Translations under genes and position numbers: made by a program
Notes under the pieces: model-generated
Databases searched by the model: none
The model's input: only the letters and a program-made list of their open reading frames with translations
Told to the model about the DNA's origin: nothing
Part shown: in pieces, positions 1 to 17,479 of the stretch
Layout of the letters: every line of letters begins with the position of its first letter
Position numbering within the stretch: position 1 is the stretch's first letter
Assembly (NCBI RefSeq): GCF_964340395.1
Contig: NC_135554.1
Coordinates: forward strand, 19,510,592-19,574,591
Length of the DNA: 64,000 nt
Source of the DNA: Glandiceps talaboti
Lineage: Eukaryota > Hemichordata > Enteropneusta > Spengelidae
Direction: 5' to 3'

Positions 1-103
1 ATACATACATACATACATACATACATACATACATACATACATACATACATACATACATACATACATACATACATACATACATACATACATACATACATAC
101 ATA
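1..103. repeat. (ATAC)n microsatellite at window edge
   Basis: Perfect tetranucleotide tract that probably continues to the left of the window. The same motif, or its complement (TATG)n, recurs at 3.4, 4.7, 23.8, 30.8, 34.8, 42.7, 44.8 and 52.0 kb. Confidence 0.98.
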
Positions 104-721
104 GACTTTATGAAAAAAGACTGATGTTCGGATCTTACCTTTAGATTTTACATTCAAATTCTGCAGAACTGGGTTTGTGCCATCTCTAAAAATTACAATG
201 TATTGGTAATGAGATCGATTGTGTAATGACGTTATGCCAGATCAAAACCAAGTACATGTAAGCCGTATGAGGGCGCTTCAGGGAGCGTGGGAGTTGGAGG
301 GGTATTTAAATTTGCCTCGGAGTAATATAGCTCCAGGTCAACAAGTTGGCATTCGTGTGTTCGTCCAAAATATTCAAGTTCTACACATGAAGAGGAAATC
401 ATAACGTTCCTGCCACATGATTTATTAATACCATGTAACATTTTCAGACTGACGCATGCGTGAAATTAAAACACCGGTTTGTTTTATTTTGAATTATTCT
501 GGTTTCGACAAATCATATCATTTCGATACGGTATAAAAACTGAAACGTTTTCACCAAATGCAATGACCTTGACGTGCTCGGATAATGTTGATGATTTAGA
601 ATAACGTCACTCCGTGATTTACAAACAAGTTTTTTTTTTAGATCCTGCGATATTTCCATGGAAAATGTCTAAAATTAGCCATTTTTATCTATTTTAACGG
701 TGATGAGTAAAAACAGACAGC

Positions 722-819
722 GCTACGTCAGTACGCTGATGACGTCACTGGAAATAGGAGATAGACGTCAGACAACAATACATGCACCTGACTCTAGCCA
801 TAGTGTGTTAATATATAAA
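722..819 (+). promoter_or_regulatory. Core promoter of the CD225 gene: CRE-like sites plus TATA box
   Basis: TATATAAA lies at 812-819, which would place transcription start near 842-850 and leave a 5' UTR of about 70 nt before the ATG at 915. Upstream there are three CRE/ATF-like sites in under 50 bp: TACGTCA at about 724, a perfect TGACGTCA at 740-747 and AGACGTCA at about 763. The sites are seen directly; their use by CREB/ATF factors is inferred. Confidence 0.55.
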
Positions 820-914
820 CAGAGGAACAGATAAATACGACATCACCAAATCGACGCCACTCAGAGTAGACAATTATCATCCGATATTGAAGTTTGCATG
901 AATTGACCCAAACT

Positions 915-6577
<5,663 letters not shown>

Positions 6578-8879
6578 GATGAAAAAAAAAAGGAATTATG
6601 AGCGTCGGAAAAAAAAATGACTATGCACTTTATATTCTGTGAAGTTGACAGACTTTAACTTTACAGCCGAAGATATCATTACGCACGTATGCATGCAGCC
6701 GATAGTGAGATGAATTGTTACACACAAAGATGCATGTGTACTTCATAAAGTTAACTGGTTTACAGATATAAGAATGCGATGACTTCGGTATTATACATGT
6801 TTTCAGCCAATCATATATATTTTTTGGACATCAACGTTGTGAGGTTCTATGATATCTACACCACTGGGATTAAGTTATCAAAAAGCCTGATGTAACATAT
6901 TTTACGGGTTCAAATTTATATGTCATTGTGGTTATATTAATATTTAACCTTACAACGTCATAAACAGTCATATTTAACTTGTCATTAGTTACTAGAAAAC
7001 TTCTTTTAAATTCATGATTTTCGATATTAATCTTTGAAATTGGTTATTTTAAATGCTTCACCCTCGTTCATGTTGACTTACATTTATATCAAATCTATGC
7101 TAATATCACAGTCATAGAAGTCACGAATTTTTTACAATATATTCCAAAATATTTCTTCGGGGTATTCCCGAGAATGTATAGTTTTGGGATGAAGTATGTG
7201 ATAATGATGCAACTTGTTATGTTTTTAACGAAGGACCCCCCCCCCCACCCCCCACAGCACTCATCTAAGTTGTTCTGAAGAAGGGTTGTAATACTCGGCA
7301 ACAATCTGAATTGTATTAGTCGTAGTGATATTATTATTAGAGGAAAAATGTGATATTTTTATGATGGCCGTGCATAATATACTAAATATTTATACTGTAT
7401 GAGTTGAAGTACCTACAGCCTCAAACTAATTCGAGTAACTATCACCTATTTCACACATTTGTGTGCAAAGAGCAGTGTCAATGATGAACGACTTTCCATG
7501 AGATGTCACGAGATGCGGTATTACGACCTAGTAACGGTCGCCAGGCACACGTCACATGGGGCCAATGTTATGTGAATACTGTATTCTTGTTACATGTACT
7601 AGTGCATGGAAGCCAAAGCAGTGTGGTCAAATAAACGCCCCTTTTTCGCACTTTAGGGATTACAAATAAGGCATTACATCTGTTGTACAAAACTGTAAAG
7701 TTACAAATTCAAAATAAATGTCATTTACAACAAAGAAGAATATTAGTTGTGATTGATTTTTGTTCCCCCCCCCCGAAAATGTCCATTGTTTGCGACCGTG
7801 TCAGTTACACAGTTATTTTTGCTACATATATCAACCACAACAAAATGCACAGCTTCTAAAAAGCTTTGTGGTGAAGGTGACTCATTTGTATAATTAATGA
7901 TTTTCAGTAATTAGGCTCTTCAAATTCAATAAAATTTGGTACATACTTCAAACATAACTAATCACATATGTTCTATTTCATTCTAACAAGTATTGTACAT
8001 GGCAACGAAAATCTAAAGACTTTTCCCTTACGCGGAAGTAAATCTGATAGCTTTTCTTTTAATACGACATTAGACCATGCCATGACAGATTGGGGTGGGG
8101 GGTCGTCGTCGATAACGAATTGCGAAATCATATCGAAAAATCTACACAACTGAACAAACATGAAGGAAAAAGTGTGTACACATACAAGAGATCTGGGATG
8201 TAGAATGTCATACAGTTGAGTACTGCTGGCAAAATCAGTTTGAAACTTAATTCCACTGGCTTCGTTTTCTCAGCGAGATTTCTTAAGACGATGCATTTCC
8301 ATTCAAATACTGTACTTTACCGCCAGACATAGAGGAAGTAGTAGATATTAAAAAGAGTGATGTTTACGGGGATACTCAATGGATCATATTTTGCCTGCGT
8401 CAATCTGCACATAAGCTTAAGGGGTTTAAGCTTACCGTGGCTTTTTTTACCATGAAGAGGAAGGAAAGCTCAAAAACGTAGCTCAAAAGAAGAGCAGGGA
8501 CTCGGAAAAAGGAGTCATTCATTTCATTCATAGAGTATATGCTACGGTGAATATTCAACATACATTATCTTGGATTAATATCATTGTGACAACTTTATTA
8601 ACCCGCAGCTATACAATATTCAATACGCTTCAATTACTTCAAAGTTATTGTTTACGCTGCGCTGGTTTGGTCACATGATTTACAGCAACTACAGTTCTTA
8701 TCATGAATCAACAATTTCAAAAAATCCTTTTTCCGAATAGATTCAGAATGCCGTCTAGAATTTCGTTTACATGCCAACAAAGAGACTGACAAAAATGTCA
8801 GCTTTTAAAAAAAAATATCACAACTTTACTTGGTATTTTTTTGAAAACTTTAAAATACTAAAAGTACATGAAAATAGAT
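6578..8879. other. Intergenic, no gene seen
   Basis: AT-rich DNA downstream of the CD225 gene. No spliced or open coding signal was found on either strand. Short C runs occur near 7238 and 7766. An AATAAA at 7630-7635 is too far from the stop to assign with confidence. Confidence 0.6.
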
Positions 8880-9170
8880 CGGTATTGCATCGATATTCCC
8901 CAATGTATTTCTACAAGTTCAGGTCTGCCAAGGAATATACGAGTGACCTAAGGGGCCTTGTCACTATTCACCAAGCGACTCGTAAATTCCTTGGCTGAAC
9001 GAAGAAAAATATTTGGGGAATAATATAATTATGCCTCCTTGAGCATTATTATGAAAAATTGTGAAAAATAATGACGATTTTGAACGTTTTAATTCTTATT
9101 CTACGTCACTGCAGAACCAGTGACGTAGACAGAGTAATCCACATTTTCTGTTCAAAGACAATAAATTGGT
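8880..9170 (+). mobile_element. Interspersed repeat family A (copy 1)
   Basis: Shares blocks with 23630-23735 (inverted), 24176-24500, 32325-32640, 56645-56770 and 58970-59300. Landmarks in order: TATTCCCCAATGT, GAGTGACCTAAGGGGCC, an inverted TTTGGGGAATA, GCCTCCTTGAGC, and a GCAGAACCAGTGACGTAGAC block. The outer parts fold back on each other (8896-8935 against 8990-9025). I do not recognise the family; a non-autonomous DNA transposon is the simplest reading. Confidence 0.6.
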
Positions 9171-9244
9171 CTGAGCATGGTATGATAGATATTGGTTGAT
9201 CGTACCCTGTGACATGTACTATACTGCCATTAATCTGCAATGAC

Positions 9245-9501
9245 AATAGGGAACTTGCAAACCCGCCATGATGAATGTTGCATCATGGAAAATGTTATAA
9301 TAAATACTAATCAATTAGTATTTGTAAACAATGTTGATTATTACATTGTTTGTAACCACAAATAATCAATTCATAGTTACCCTGACCATTGTGGAAGGTT
9401 AATTTTATCAGTAGCTCCAGATTAGGTATGACGATAACCACAGATAATCCCATAGTCCTTTGCGTCTGAGCATGCTCAGTCTGGATTGCAAGTTCCCCAA
9501 T
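9245..9501. mobile_element. MITE family B (copy 1), TIR GGGAACTTGCAA
   Basis: About 250 bp bounded by GGGAACTTGCAA at 9249-9260 and its reverse complement at 9486-9497. A second copy at 48764-49015 is similar throughout. There is no coding capacity, so this is a non-autonomous DNA transposon. Confidence 0.85.
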
Positions 9502-10335
9502 CAAACGCCACCTTCCTTATGTTAAACAACTTTCGCTAAATGTCAAGGCATTGACATTCTACATCAGTTTTTTTAAATCAGATTTTAAAGTACACAAAAT
9601 TGTACTTACAGATCAAAGTTAGCATCGGAGTCAGTTTGACACTGTTATATTAAAACCCAATGTTTCAGTCCCACGTTCAGTCCCATGGCATCAATCTTTT
9701 GTTCCATGATACAGGAATAAGTTTTCCCAAAGTTCTGCCACAAGACAACGTTTTTTTCCAGTGAAGATTTAATTCTTATCTGACATTACCCTTTAGCAAT
9801 GAAATGGAATGTGACGTCATCACTGCTCATATTGATCATTGTGAAATTGAATAATAAAGCCATCAAATGAAACCCTTTGATCGGCCTAAAATTCTTTAAA
9901 AAAAGAGAAGATCGAAACGCATGAGTATTACATTATCATGTTCTACATATCTCGCATGGTCATAAATGAAAAATTCTTTAATTTGTATTTGGCATCAAGG
10001 CTTGTTTTACTATAGAAGTTTGTAGCTGTACACGTCCTTATAAAAAATTTTCAAATACTATAAACCAAGCATTTTTGACTCGGACATGAAAAGTAAAATA
10101 TAAATATCTGCATATTATAGGAAATGCAAATAGATCTAATGTAAAATTTCTAAATACTTTTTTTATTAGTTTGCATGTATGAATAAAGTCATTTCATCGG
10201 GTTATGAATATTTTTTACTTGTAGATTTTACCTCAACCCATATATGAATATTTTTTGTTCAGTATTACATGAGATTCAGCAGTGTTACACCTCATAGGCA
10301 TGATTGAACAATCTTCACATAAAAAAAATTGAGAA

Positions 10336-10682
10336 AGGGTAGTGGAGTTCTGATGGGTGAATGCCATTAGCGTGACCGGCTTGGAATCTACAGATTGCAG
10401 GTTCGAGCCCCGTCGCTGCCTGCTGTTTGTTTCTGAGGGCAGATTTTAACCACGACTCAGTCAACCCAGCTGTATAATTGGGGACCTGGTAGGATGTAGG
10501 TTGCAATGTGAAGGCTTTAATCCTATGCGCTTAAATGGCTGCAATTGATTGTATACTCCCCGGGAGTTGAGGAAGACTAAAGGGCCGTTGTGCCGTTCTG
10601 ATCCGAGCCAGGGGTAATAATTGTAAAGCGCTTTGAGCACAGAGTGGGAAAGTGCTATATAAGAACCCAACATTAACATTTT
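10336..10682 (+). mobile_element. tRNA-derived SINE
   Basis: The head has a pol III B-box match GGTTCGAGCCC at 10400-10410 in a tRNA-like context. The tail contains TAAAGCGCTTTGAGCA and AAAGTGCTATATAAGAAC, the stem-forming 3' end seen in many animal SINEs that borrow a LINE tail. Length is about 345 bp. The family name is not assigned. Confidence 0.75.
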
Positions 10683-10689
10683 AAGTTTG

Positions 10690-12550
10690 AAATTTTAAAG
10701 AGGCATTTTTTACTTTTGCCTTTAAAATTGTGTTCATAGGATCTCATGTATCTAATTTCAGTACACACGACAAGTGTTAACAGCTTTTAGAGATTCAACA
10801 GTTTGGAAGTAAACAGTTGAATAAAAAATTAAAACAGGCCATTCGAGTCAGGCATGGCTGTATTAGCACTGAAATGGACGATCAGTGCATAGAATTGATC
10901 GACTACACTACGACCACTCCCACTCATCAAAAACGTGCAAGATAAATTAGGTGGGGATGAGGTAAATTGTTTGTTGATCTCCGAATGGCTCCTATGTCCC
11001 GAGACGGAAGCTTGGATTATCACCTAATCCTCTCTCAACCTAAGACGGTCTTCATTGCCAATTCGTGTTATTCTGCATAATTAGTGAAGTAGAAATATGG
11101 GAGAGAGTATGGTCGTTAGCAATGAAGTCCATGCATAGACTAACAGTCGAATAAGGTTTAAAATCTTAGTTTTGAAATTTGAACCTTATGCACAAATAAA
11201 ATGGTAAGATTCCACACTGTTTTCCACCAAATTTGTGAAAGTCTCATTTCTAGCTGGTGATAGATTTCAGTTTACACTTTACCTTGACCTATCTGCATAA
11301 AAGTGCCTTACGGTGAAAAATTATAGATACCTTGAACTTTTCAAAATGGTGTACAACTTGAAAGTATTCATCTACGAGATTAAGACATAGTTTTGTACAT
11401 CAGCATGCAATTGCCTAAAGATATGTGTTATTTTACTTGTACAGAATATTTCTGAATCGCTAAAGTGTAGTAGAATTCTCTTTGATGTTAGATTCCTCAT
11501 TGAATTTCGTCACTTCCTTCTCCTAATGTTTATTGAAAGATTTAATGCACAAATAGTGACCCGCGGTCGAAGTATAATCTTTCTGAAAAGAAATCGGTTG
11601 TGTATGGAGCACACAAATTTGAATTCTAGTTCATATCGTATGTTTCTAAACAGTTTGACTTTCAACATGAAATAGTGTTGAAACTCTGCTATTATTTGCT
11701 ACTGTGTGACGTCACATTACATATCATGACGTCATAGAAAAACCGCTCGGACACGGTGTCAAGTTAAAGTATTGAATTGACATTAGGCTAATTAAAATTT
11801 AACAACATATCGAATCTCTAAATCTGGTCATGATTTGTGGACCAGATGTTGGCTAACTATGATGATTATTTGAGTCATCTAACTAAAATAAGTTAATATA
11901 TAAAACTAACAGTATCATCCATTGTTTTCGGGGAATTCAACTCTAATTTAGGAACGTTGCTTGGTGATGAATGCTTGAACATTTTTTATACGAAAAATGA
12001 TGTTTATTTCCGATATCAATATGCTTGGTAGAAGTGAGAATAACTTTACGTTCTATATAGTGAAGCTCATGACAGTACAGGCTGGCTAGACCATTCATTG
12101 TTTGAGTGCCTACTTGATACAATGCTAGTATCCATGTTATGTATGACTTTATGTCTTCTGCTGATTTTCCTCTTTGTGTTAGCATTGATACATAGGGGTT
12201 AATTCGTTTTGAATCCAATCATCATGCAGGGATCAACTATAACTCAAAGCCAACAACTGGCGCAATGCAACACCTGTAAATTTAAGTTATCAAAAGTTGA
12301 CAAGGCAGTTACTTGGTAGAATAGCAATTCCAAACCATTCCCATGACCGACACTGCACTGTAACAGTTGGGATCACATGCCCGACCTGCAAATATTTTAA
12401 TCGAGTGTAGTTACAGGTTTGAAACAGGCTGCTGAGAGAAGTACTCCAGCTACAAAACTGAATGACTTTAATGAAGTACCGGGTTGGAACGAATACGGGA
12501 TCTGCATTATATATATAATTTAATAGCAAATCGTGTAAGAGAGCCTTCAG
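10690..12550. other. Intergenic, no gene seen
   Basis: AT-rich sequence upstream of the GPCR with no convincing coding potential or recognisable repeat. A perfect TGACGTCA is absent; two nearby CGTCA words at about 11710 and 11730 are noted only. Confidence 0.5.
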
Positions 12551-12556
12551 TATTTA

Positions 12557-12660
12557 CAAGGGGAGAGGGCCGGGGGAATTGTGGGGGGGGGGGGGGGGGG
12601 GGCTTACTTTTACAAATCGGCTCTCGGGGAGGGACATATTGTAGATTGGGGAGGGTCACA
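12557..12660. repeat. G-rich element with a long poly-G run
   Basis: Contains an uninterrupted run of about 19 G (12583-12602) flanked by further GGGG blocks spaced about 20-30 bp apart. It resembles the G-rich elements at 3.7, 41.4 and 49.9 kb. Confidence 0.5.
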
Positions 12661-12755
12661 TTTTACTGTGACTTATTGTATTGCATAACCTTGCATTATT
12701 TTGGATTTTTTGTCATCCCATCGCTGCCACCGATTCCAAAATCCCATTACTGCCA

Positions 12756-12808
12756 TTAGGGTTAGGGTTAGGGTTAGGGTTATGATTAGAGTTAGGGCTA
12801 GGGTTAGG
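12756..12808 (+). repeat. Interstitial telomere-type (TTAGGG)n
   Basis: Four perfect TTAGGG units from 12756 followed by decayed units (ATTAGAG, TTAGGGC, TAGGGTTAGG). Coding DNA lies on both sides, so this is internal and not a chromosome end. Confidence 0.9.
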
Positions 12809-12811
12809 TAC

Positions 12812-13034
12812 CATGATAGTGGCCTATATCAAATTGCTACTGACAACCATGTAATGATTGTGGTTGTTCAGTTGTGGTGTGAGGAAAGTAGTGGGTCTCA
12901 CATGTGTAAAACGGGAGCATTTGAGTAAGATACAAGGATAGTGTTGTGAAGATGTTGACCTCACTCCTGAATGGGTTTGAACCCCGACCGCAGTGGTAAG
13001 AGGCAAATGGTTTTACCACACTCAGCCACCGACA
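12812..13034 (-). mobile_element. tRNA-derived SINE, Leu/Ser-tRNA-like head
   Basis: Read on the minus strand from 13034, it begins GTCGGTGGCTGAGTG (A-box-like) and carries GGGGTTCAAACCC (B-box) at about 12971-12983, spaced as in type II tRNAs. The body continues towards 12812. The degenerate acceptor end and the long unrelated tail indicate a SINE and not a working tRNA gene. Confidence 0.6.
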
Positions 13035-13517
13035 ATCTGCATGCGATATGATTGGCCAATACATGCTATAGTTTGATATATACAGATATTGGTGCACTGT
13101 TCAACAAGAACCAATCACAGGAAGCGTATATTGTATATGGCTGGAAGGCATTCATTTCATTTCCTTGAGTTGGGAGCTAATACAATCCAAACTCTAGCTA
13201 GATATTTTATGCTCGGGATCACAAGAATAAGGTTTATCAGCAAAACGATTTTGTAGCAATCCTTACTTGGTGAACAGAATGATTCACAGCTATTTGGTGA
13301 AATAGTATCGAACTCTTTTTATCATTCGAGTCCCCCACTTCGAATGTGCTAGACGTGGCGAAACGATAGCCGTTTTTTCATAGGGAGAAGAGGCAATCTT
13401 CATTGTGAATCCTGCACCTAATTCGGCATCTATTAGGTCTGTTCTGAAATTGACAAAAAAAAGACAAAAAAGAAGAAGGGAACAATTTTGAAGGAAGAAA
13501 AAAGTGGTGTAATCATA

Positions 13518-14882
13518 ATGGAGGTGAGAAACAACAGTTTATCATTTATGAACCTTTCACATGAGGAGAATTCTGCATTTCTAGAAAGCTCTGATGCTAC
13601 ATTACAGAACTTCACGTGGCTTGACATCAACTTGTTTGCTGTTTCGGAACCAAATGTAGCAAATGCTTCGTATCAGAACTCTTCTATGTGGTTTGAATTC
13701 GACTTGTTTGATGCCTCATCTCCGAATGTCACCATGGGGGTTGATATACAGTTACACGAACTAACCAAAGCAGAGCTGATTCTTTTGATTATAATCGCCG
13801 TTGTTATGCTGCCAGTGAACATCATCGGTATCATAGGTAACCTGACTGTCTGCTGGGTCGTTGCTACTGTCAAGAAGCTAAGAACACCGGCCAACATCCA
13901 ACTTGTTACGCTGGCGGTTGCTGATCTTCTGATTTTCCTGGTGCCCTGTCCAAAACTAATATTTAGTGTATTCTACGTCTTGGTGTTATCTCAAACTGAC
14001 GCTTTAACTGTGGACGACACTGTATACATGGCAAGAGTGACGCCATTTTGCCAACTATACAGATTTATAAAGTATTTTTCTGTCATGACGTCTGTTTCTA
14101 TGCTTTCTAGTTTAAGCATTACAAGGGTGATGGGTATGAGTGGAAAGTTTAGCTGTAATACAATGAAAGTATCTGTGATAATTTCAATTATTTTCAGCTA
14201 TATGTCTGGCATAGGGTTTTCATTTGGTAAAGTGATAGCGGGGGAGTTTTGTGAAACTTATATTAGCGATCCCTCGTTTCGGTCGGCTCTCAATAAGCGT
14301 TTGAATAAATGGGTCATTGTTTCTATGGCAATGTCTCAAATTATTGCCACTATATCTTATCTAGGTCTCAGCATCCAACAACGACGCCATCGAAACGCCA
14401 CGAAAGCGTTATTTGAAAATATCAGTAAGGCTCTGAATAAGCGCGATGTGGCAACAATTCGGATTTGTTTCATTCTGATTACTTGTGTTGTAATATCCTA
14501 CGTGCCAATGTTTGTCACTTTATTGATAAAACAAACGCATCGTCTTCCCTCCCATTTTTACACCTGGATTCAGGTTTCCATACTGTTCTGCAACAGTGCA
14601 ATTAACCCTGTAGTTTACTGTCTTTTGTCCAAAAACTTTCGAAGTAATCTGTGTTTTGTTCGGCGGCAGCGACGACGACAACAAGTGAAACGCCCAACCC
14701 GAAGACGCAATTGCGTAGAGATGGATATAAATATTACTTCGGGGAAAGATTTGCAGGATTCTATCACTACGAGCAATTGTACCGTGAGTTCTACGATAGT
14801 TAGCAACATCAGTGAGGGCGTTAAAGCCATCTCCTTAGGACACACTAATGTCGCTTTTGAGCTTGGCAGCCAAATATCTTAA
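13518..14882 (+). CDS. Class A (rhodopsin-like) orphan GPCR, intronless, 454 aa
   Basis: Seven-pass receptor of the plasma membrane encoded in one exon. The extracellular N-terminus (about 85 residues) has several N-glycosylation sequons (Asn5, 12, 31, 49, 54, 70). Class A landmarks are GN at 107-108 in TM1, LAVAD at 132-136 in TM2, Cys178 before TM3 and Cys245 in loop 2 for the usual disulfide, Pro330 in TM6, and NPVVY at 363-367 in TM7, followed by an Arg-rich tail. Two oddities: the DRY motif is TRV (202-204), keeping only the Arg, and TM6 reads VISYVP without the CWxP tryptophan. Ligand and G protein cannot be told. The ATG at 13518 has A at -3 and G at +4; the open frame upstream of it lacks an ATG. 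An AATAAA follows at 14927-14932. Confidence 0.85.
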   Translation: MEVRNNSLSFMNLSHEENSAFLESSDATLQNFTWLDINLFAVSEPNVANASYQNSSMWFEFDLFDASSPNVTMGVDIQLHELTKAELILLIIIAVVMLPVNIIGIIGNLTVCWVVATVKKLRTPANIQLVTLAVADLLIFLVPCPKLIFSVFYVLVLSQTDALTVDDTVYMARVTPFCQLYRFIKYFSVMTSVSMLSSLSITRVMGMSGKFSCNTMKVSVIISIIFSYMSGIGFSFGKVIAGEFCETYISDPSFRSALNKRLNKWVIVSMAMSQIIATISYLGLSIQQRRHRNATKALFENISKALNKRDVATIRICFILITCVVISYVPMFVTLLIKQTHRLPSHFYTWIQVSILFCNSAINPVVYCLLSKNFRSNLCFVRRQRRRQQVKRPTRRRNCVEMDINITSGKDLQDSITTSNCTVSSTIVSNISEGVKAISLGHTNVAFELGSQIS

Positions 14883-14926
14883 AACAAAGATGGTCTAAAT
14901 TAATTGGCGCCAAACTCTTAAATTTT

Positions 14927-14932
14927 AATAAA
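14927..14932 (+). promoter_or_regulatory. Poly(A) signal of the GPCR gene
   Basis: AATAAA 45 bases after the stop codon. Confidence 0.55.
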
Positions 14933-16102
14933 AGGGCGGTAATCAAATGATGAAAAGGAAAGACTCATTCACATTAGACCCACTTCTCAATAGATACATA
15001 AATATCAAAATTGTGTTCTGCGATCTCAACTTGGAGACACATTTTAGTAAAAACAAATATGTCATTTTTTGTTCACACCTAAATTCTTCAAGTGGATTTC
15101 TTTTCCTTTCTTATTTGAGTATTTGAAATATGGATTTATAATATACGAATTGTAACCGCCTACACTATTTTCTGAAGATTGGAACTAGTATTATCATTAT
15201 TATCAGCGGTCAAGTATTACAGTATTTTATCATTACAGTCAATCTATGTAGAGATGCATGTATATGTTTAAGCATGTAGTGATTCACTGTAATGATTATC
15301 GAACAAACCCGACAACCAACTCACTATATTTCGGAAATCGTCGGAATGCAGCCTTACTATAGAGCTGGTGCATATGTAAATTTTTAAGCATATTTGTTCT
15401 AGAAAAGACAGCTTTTTACTAATTAGCAATCAAATTAGCATGATTTTAGCAGTTTGAAAAAAAAAGACCATAACATATATTTGGTACAGGCCTTGACTTA
15501 CCCCTTCCGGGTGATTCTTATGCGAACCACTTCATATAAGGTGATTACGCAGGTGACCGTATTGTAATTTTCGTCATCACTCTGCCATGATGGCTTATTC
15601 ATATTTTTATTTTCACTGTTCTTTTTTAGATTTTATAAAAGAGACATGGACCAACTTCAGACGCTATTTTTGATTAGTAAATACATATTCAGATAAACCT
15701 CATATAGTATGTTGATTTGTGCATTGTAAGTAGTAAGTGGTGTTTATTATATTGCCTATGTTATGTAATACAAATTCAGTTGAGGGCGAATCCCACTTTA
15801 TATGTCATTGTCCACTCCATCATTAGCTTACTTGTCATTTTTTTGTAAGCTTTCATGATTCAGAAAAAATGGAATTTTATAATGACCAATAGTAAATTTA
15901 TTCAACAATTCAAGAATACACCAGAGGGTGTAATCATTTGTATATTTCATCTTTTAAATAGTACTGTTACTTCATTAATTTGTTGCGATTATGCTCTTTC
16001 CATTTTCCCTTTTCTTTGGACTTTTTACTTTTTAGTTTCATGGTGACAAATAAGCCCGCTTGGATGGGTGATGTATTAACTTTCTGTTCTTTTTATCGGT
16101 AA
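14933..16102. other. Intergenic, no gene seen
   Basis: AT-rich sequence with no recognisable feature on either strand. Confidence 0.5.
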
Positions 16103-16313
16103 GGCCTAAAAAATTGTTTGGTTCCGATTACCTGACCCCACCTAAACTTTTTTTTTACGTATTCGAGAAAAATAAAAAAAAAATCGCGGAAATTGTGAAG
16201 TCTCGCAAGAAATATATAGTGGATGTGAAAACTGACATCAACTTAAAAAGACAATATAAAACTGTTCTTCCAATCTGTAATGGCTGTACATCTGAAGATT
16301 GATACTCACCGAG
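16103..16313 (+). mobile_element. MITE family C, left part
   Basis: Starts GGCCTAAAAAATTGTTTGG and continues through CCGATTACC to an ATCTGTAATGGCTGTACATC block; the same order of blocks occurs at 57918-58276. The right end is replaced by a (TA)n tract from 16317. Confidence 0.75.
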
Positions 16314-16314
16314 T

Positions 16315-16316
<2 letters not shown>

Positions 16317-16396
<80 letters not shown>
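16317..16396. repeat. (TA)n microsatellite
   Basis: About 40 uninterrupted TA units. It sits where the missing right end of the adjoining family C MITE would be. Confidence 0.98.
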
Positions 16397-16400
<4 letters not shown>

Positions 16401-16479
16401 CTTATTAATGATACCATTATTAAATTGTATTAAAACATTATTTTGTAGTATATAGTAATGTCATTATGTTGTTATAGTA

Positions 16480-17074
16480 GATTACATCATATTACATTAC
16501 ATTATATTATATTATATTATATTATATTATATTACATTATATATTACATCATATTACATCATATTACATTACATTACATTGTATTATATTATATTATATT
16601 ATATTATATTATATTATATTATTACATTATATTATATTATGTTATATTACATCATATTATGTTATGTTATATTATATTACATTATATTATTATTATATTA
16701 CATTATATTATATCATATTACATCATATTACATTATATTATATTCTATTACATCATATTACATTATATTATATTATATCATGTTATGTTATGTTATATTA
16801 TATTATATTATATCATTATATTACATTATATTATATTATATTATATTATATTATATATTATATATTACATAACATTACATTACATTATATTATTTTATTG
16901 TATTACATTATATTATATCATATTACATCATATTACATTATATAATATAATATATTATATTCTATTACATCATATTACATTATATTATATCATATTATAT
17001 TATATTATATTATATTATATTATTGTATTACATTATATTATATTATATTATATTACATCATATTACATTATATA
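16480..17074. repeat. AT-rich satellite of ATTAT/ATTAC 5-mers
   Basis: Roughly 600 bp made almost only of interleaved TTATA, TTACA and TCATA pentamers. Open frames through it (YYIILYYI-type) are artefacts of the repeat. Confidence 0.95.
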
Positions 17075-17255
17075 CGTGTACGTGTTTATATAAAGGATCA
17101 TTGGTACATTGGAACATTCTGAAGTGACCTTTGATGTCCCCGACATTGTACGCAGAAAGTATAGTCTGGTATTCATGTTATAGAAATAATAAACAACGTA
17201 ATATTTCGGGTAACACAGTATCTGTTATCGGACCTCTTTGTGCATATGTACCCAC

Positions 17256-17470
17256 CAATCTGATTAAAATCTGATGTAGTGAACTTGGCTCGATTTCTGT
17301 ACCTCTGTACGTACCTGCGGTTATTGTCGTTTGTTCTTTTTCCCATGAGTTAGTGCCTTGCTCCTTGAAACATGGAACAAGGCGCTCACTCATAGAACAA
17401 AAATGAACGTATTAAAGAGGTAAATAAAGAAATCGCGCTAGTTCACTATATCATATTTTAATCAGATTGA
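17256..17470. mobile_element. Foldback MITE family D (copy 1)
   Basis: Starts CAATCTGATTAAAATCTG and ends with the reverse complement at 17470. Almost the whole 215 bp is one imperfect palindrome with arms of about 100 bp centred near 17365. A half-element is at 28910-28999. Confidence 0.8.
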
Positions 17471-17479
17471 TGTACGGCA

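Noticed and set aside
12962-13034. Possible functional tRNA gene on the minus strand
   Set aside because: A- and B-box words are present but the acceptor stem does not pair and unrelated sequence follows; a SINE fits better.
16458-17093. 211-codon YYII-rich open frame
   Set aside because: Pure AT satellite; three overlapping frames are open at once.
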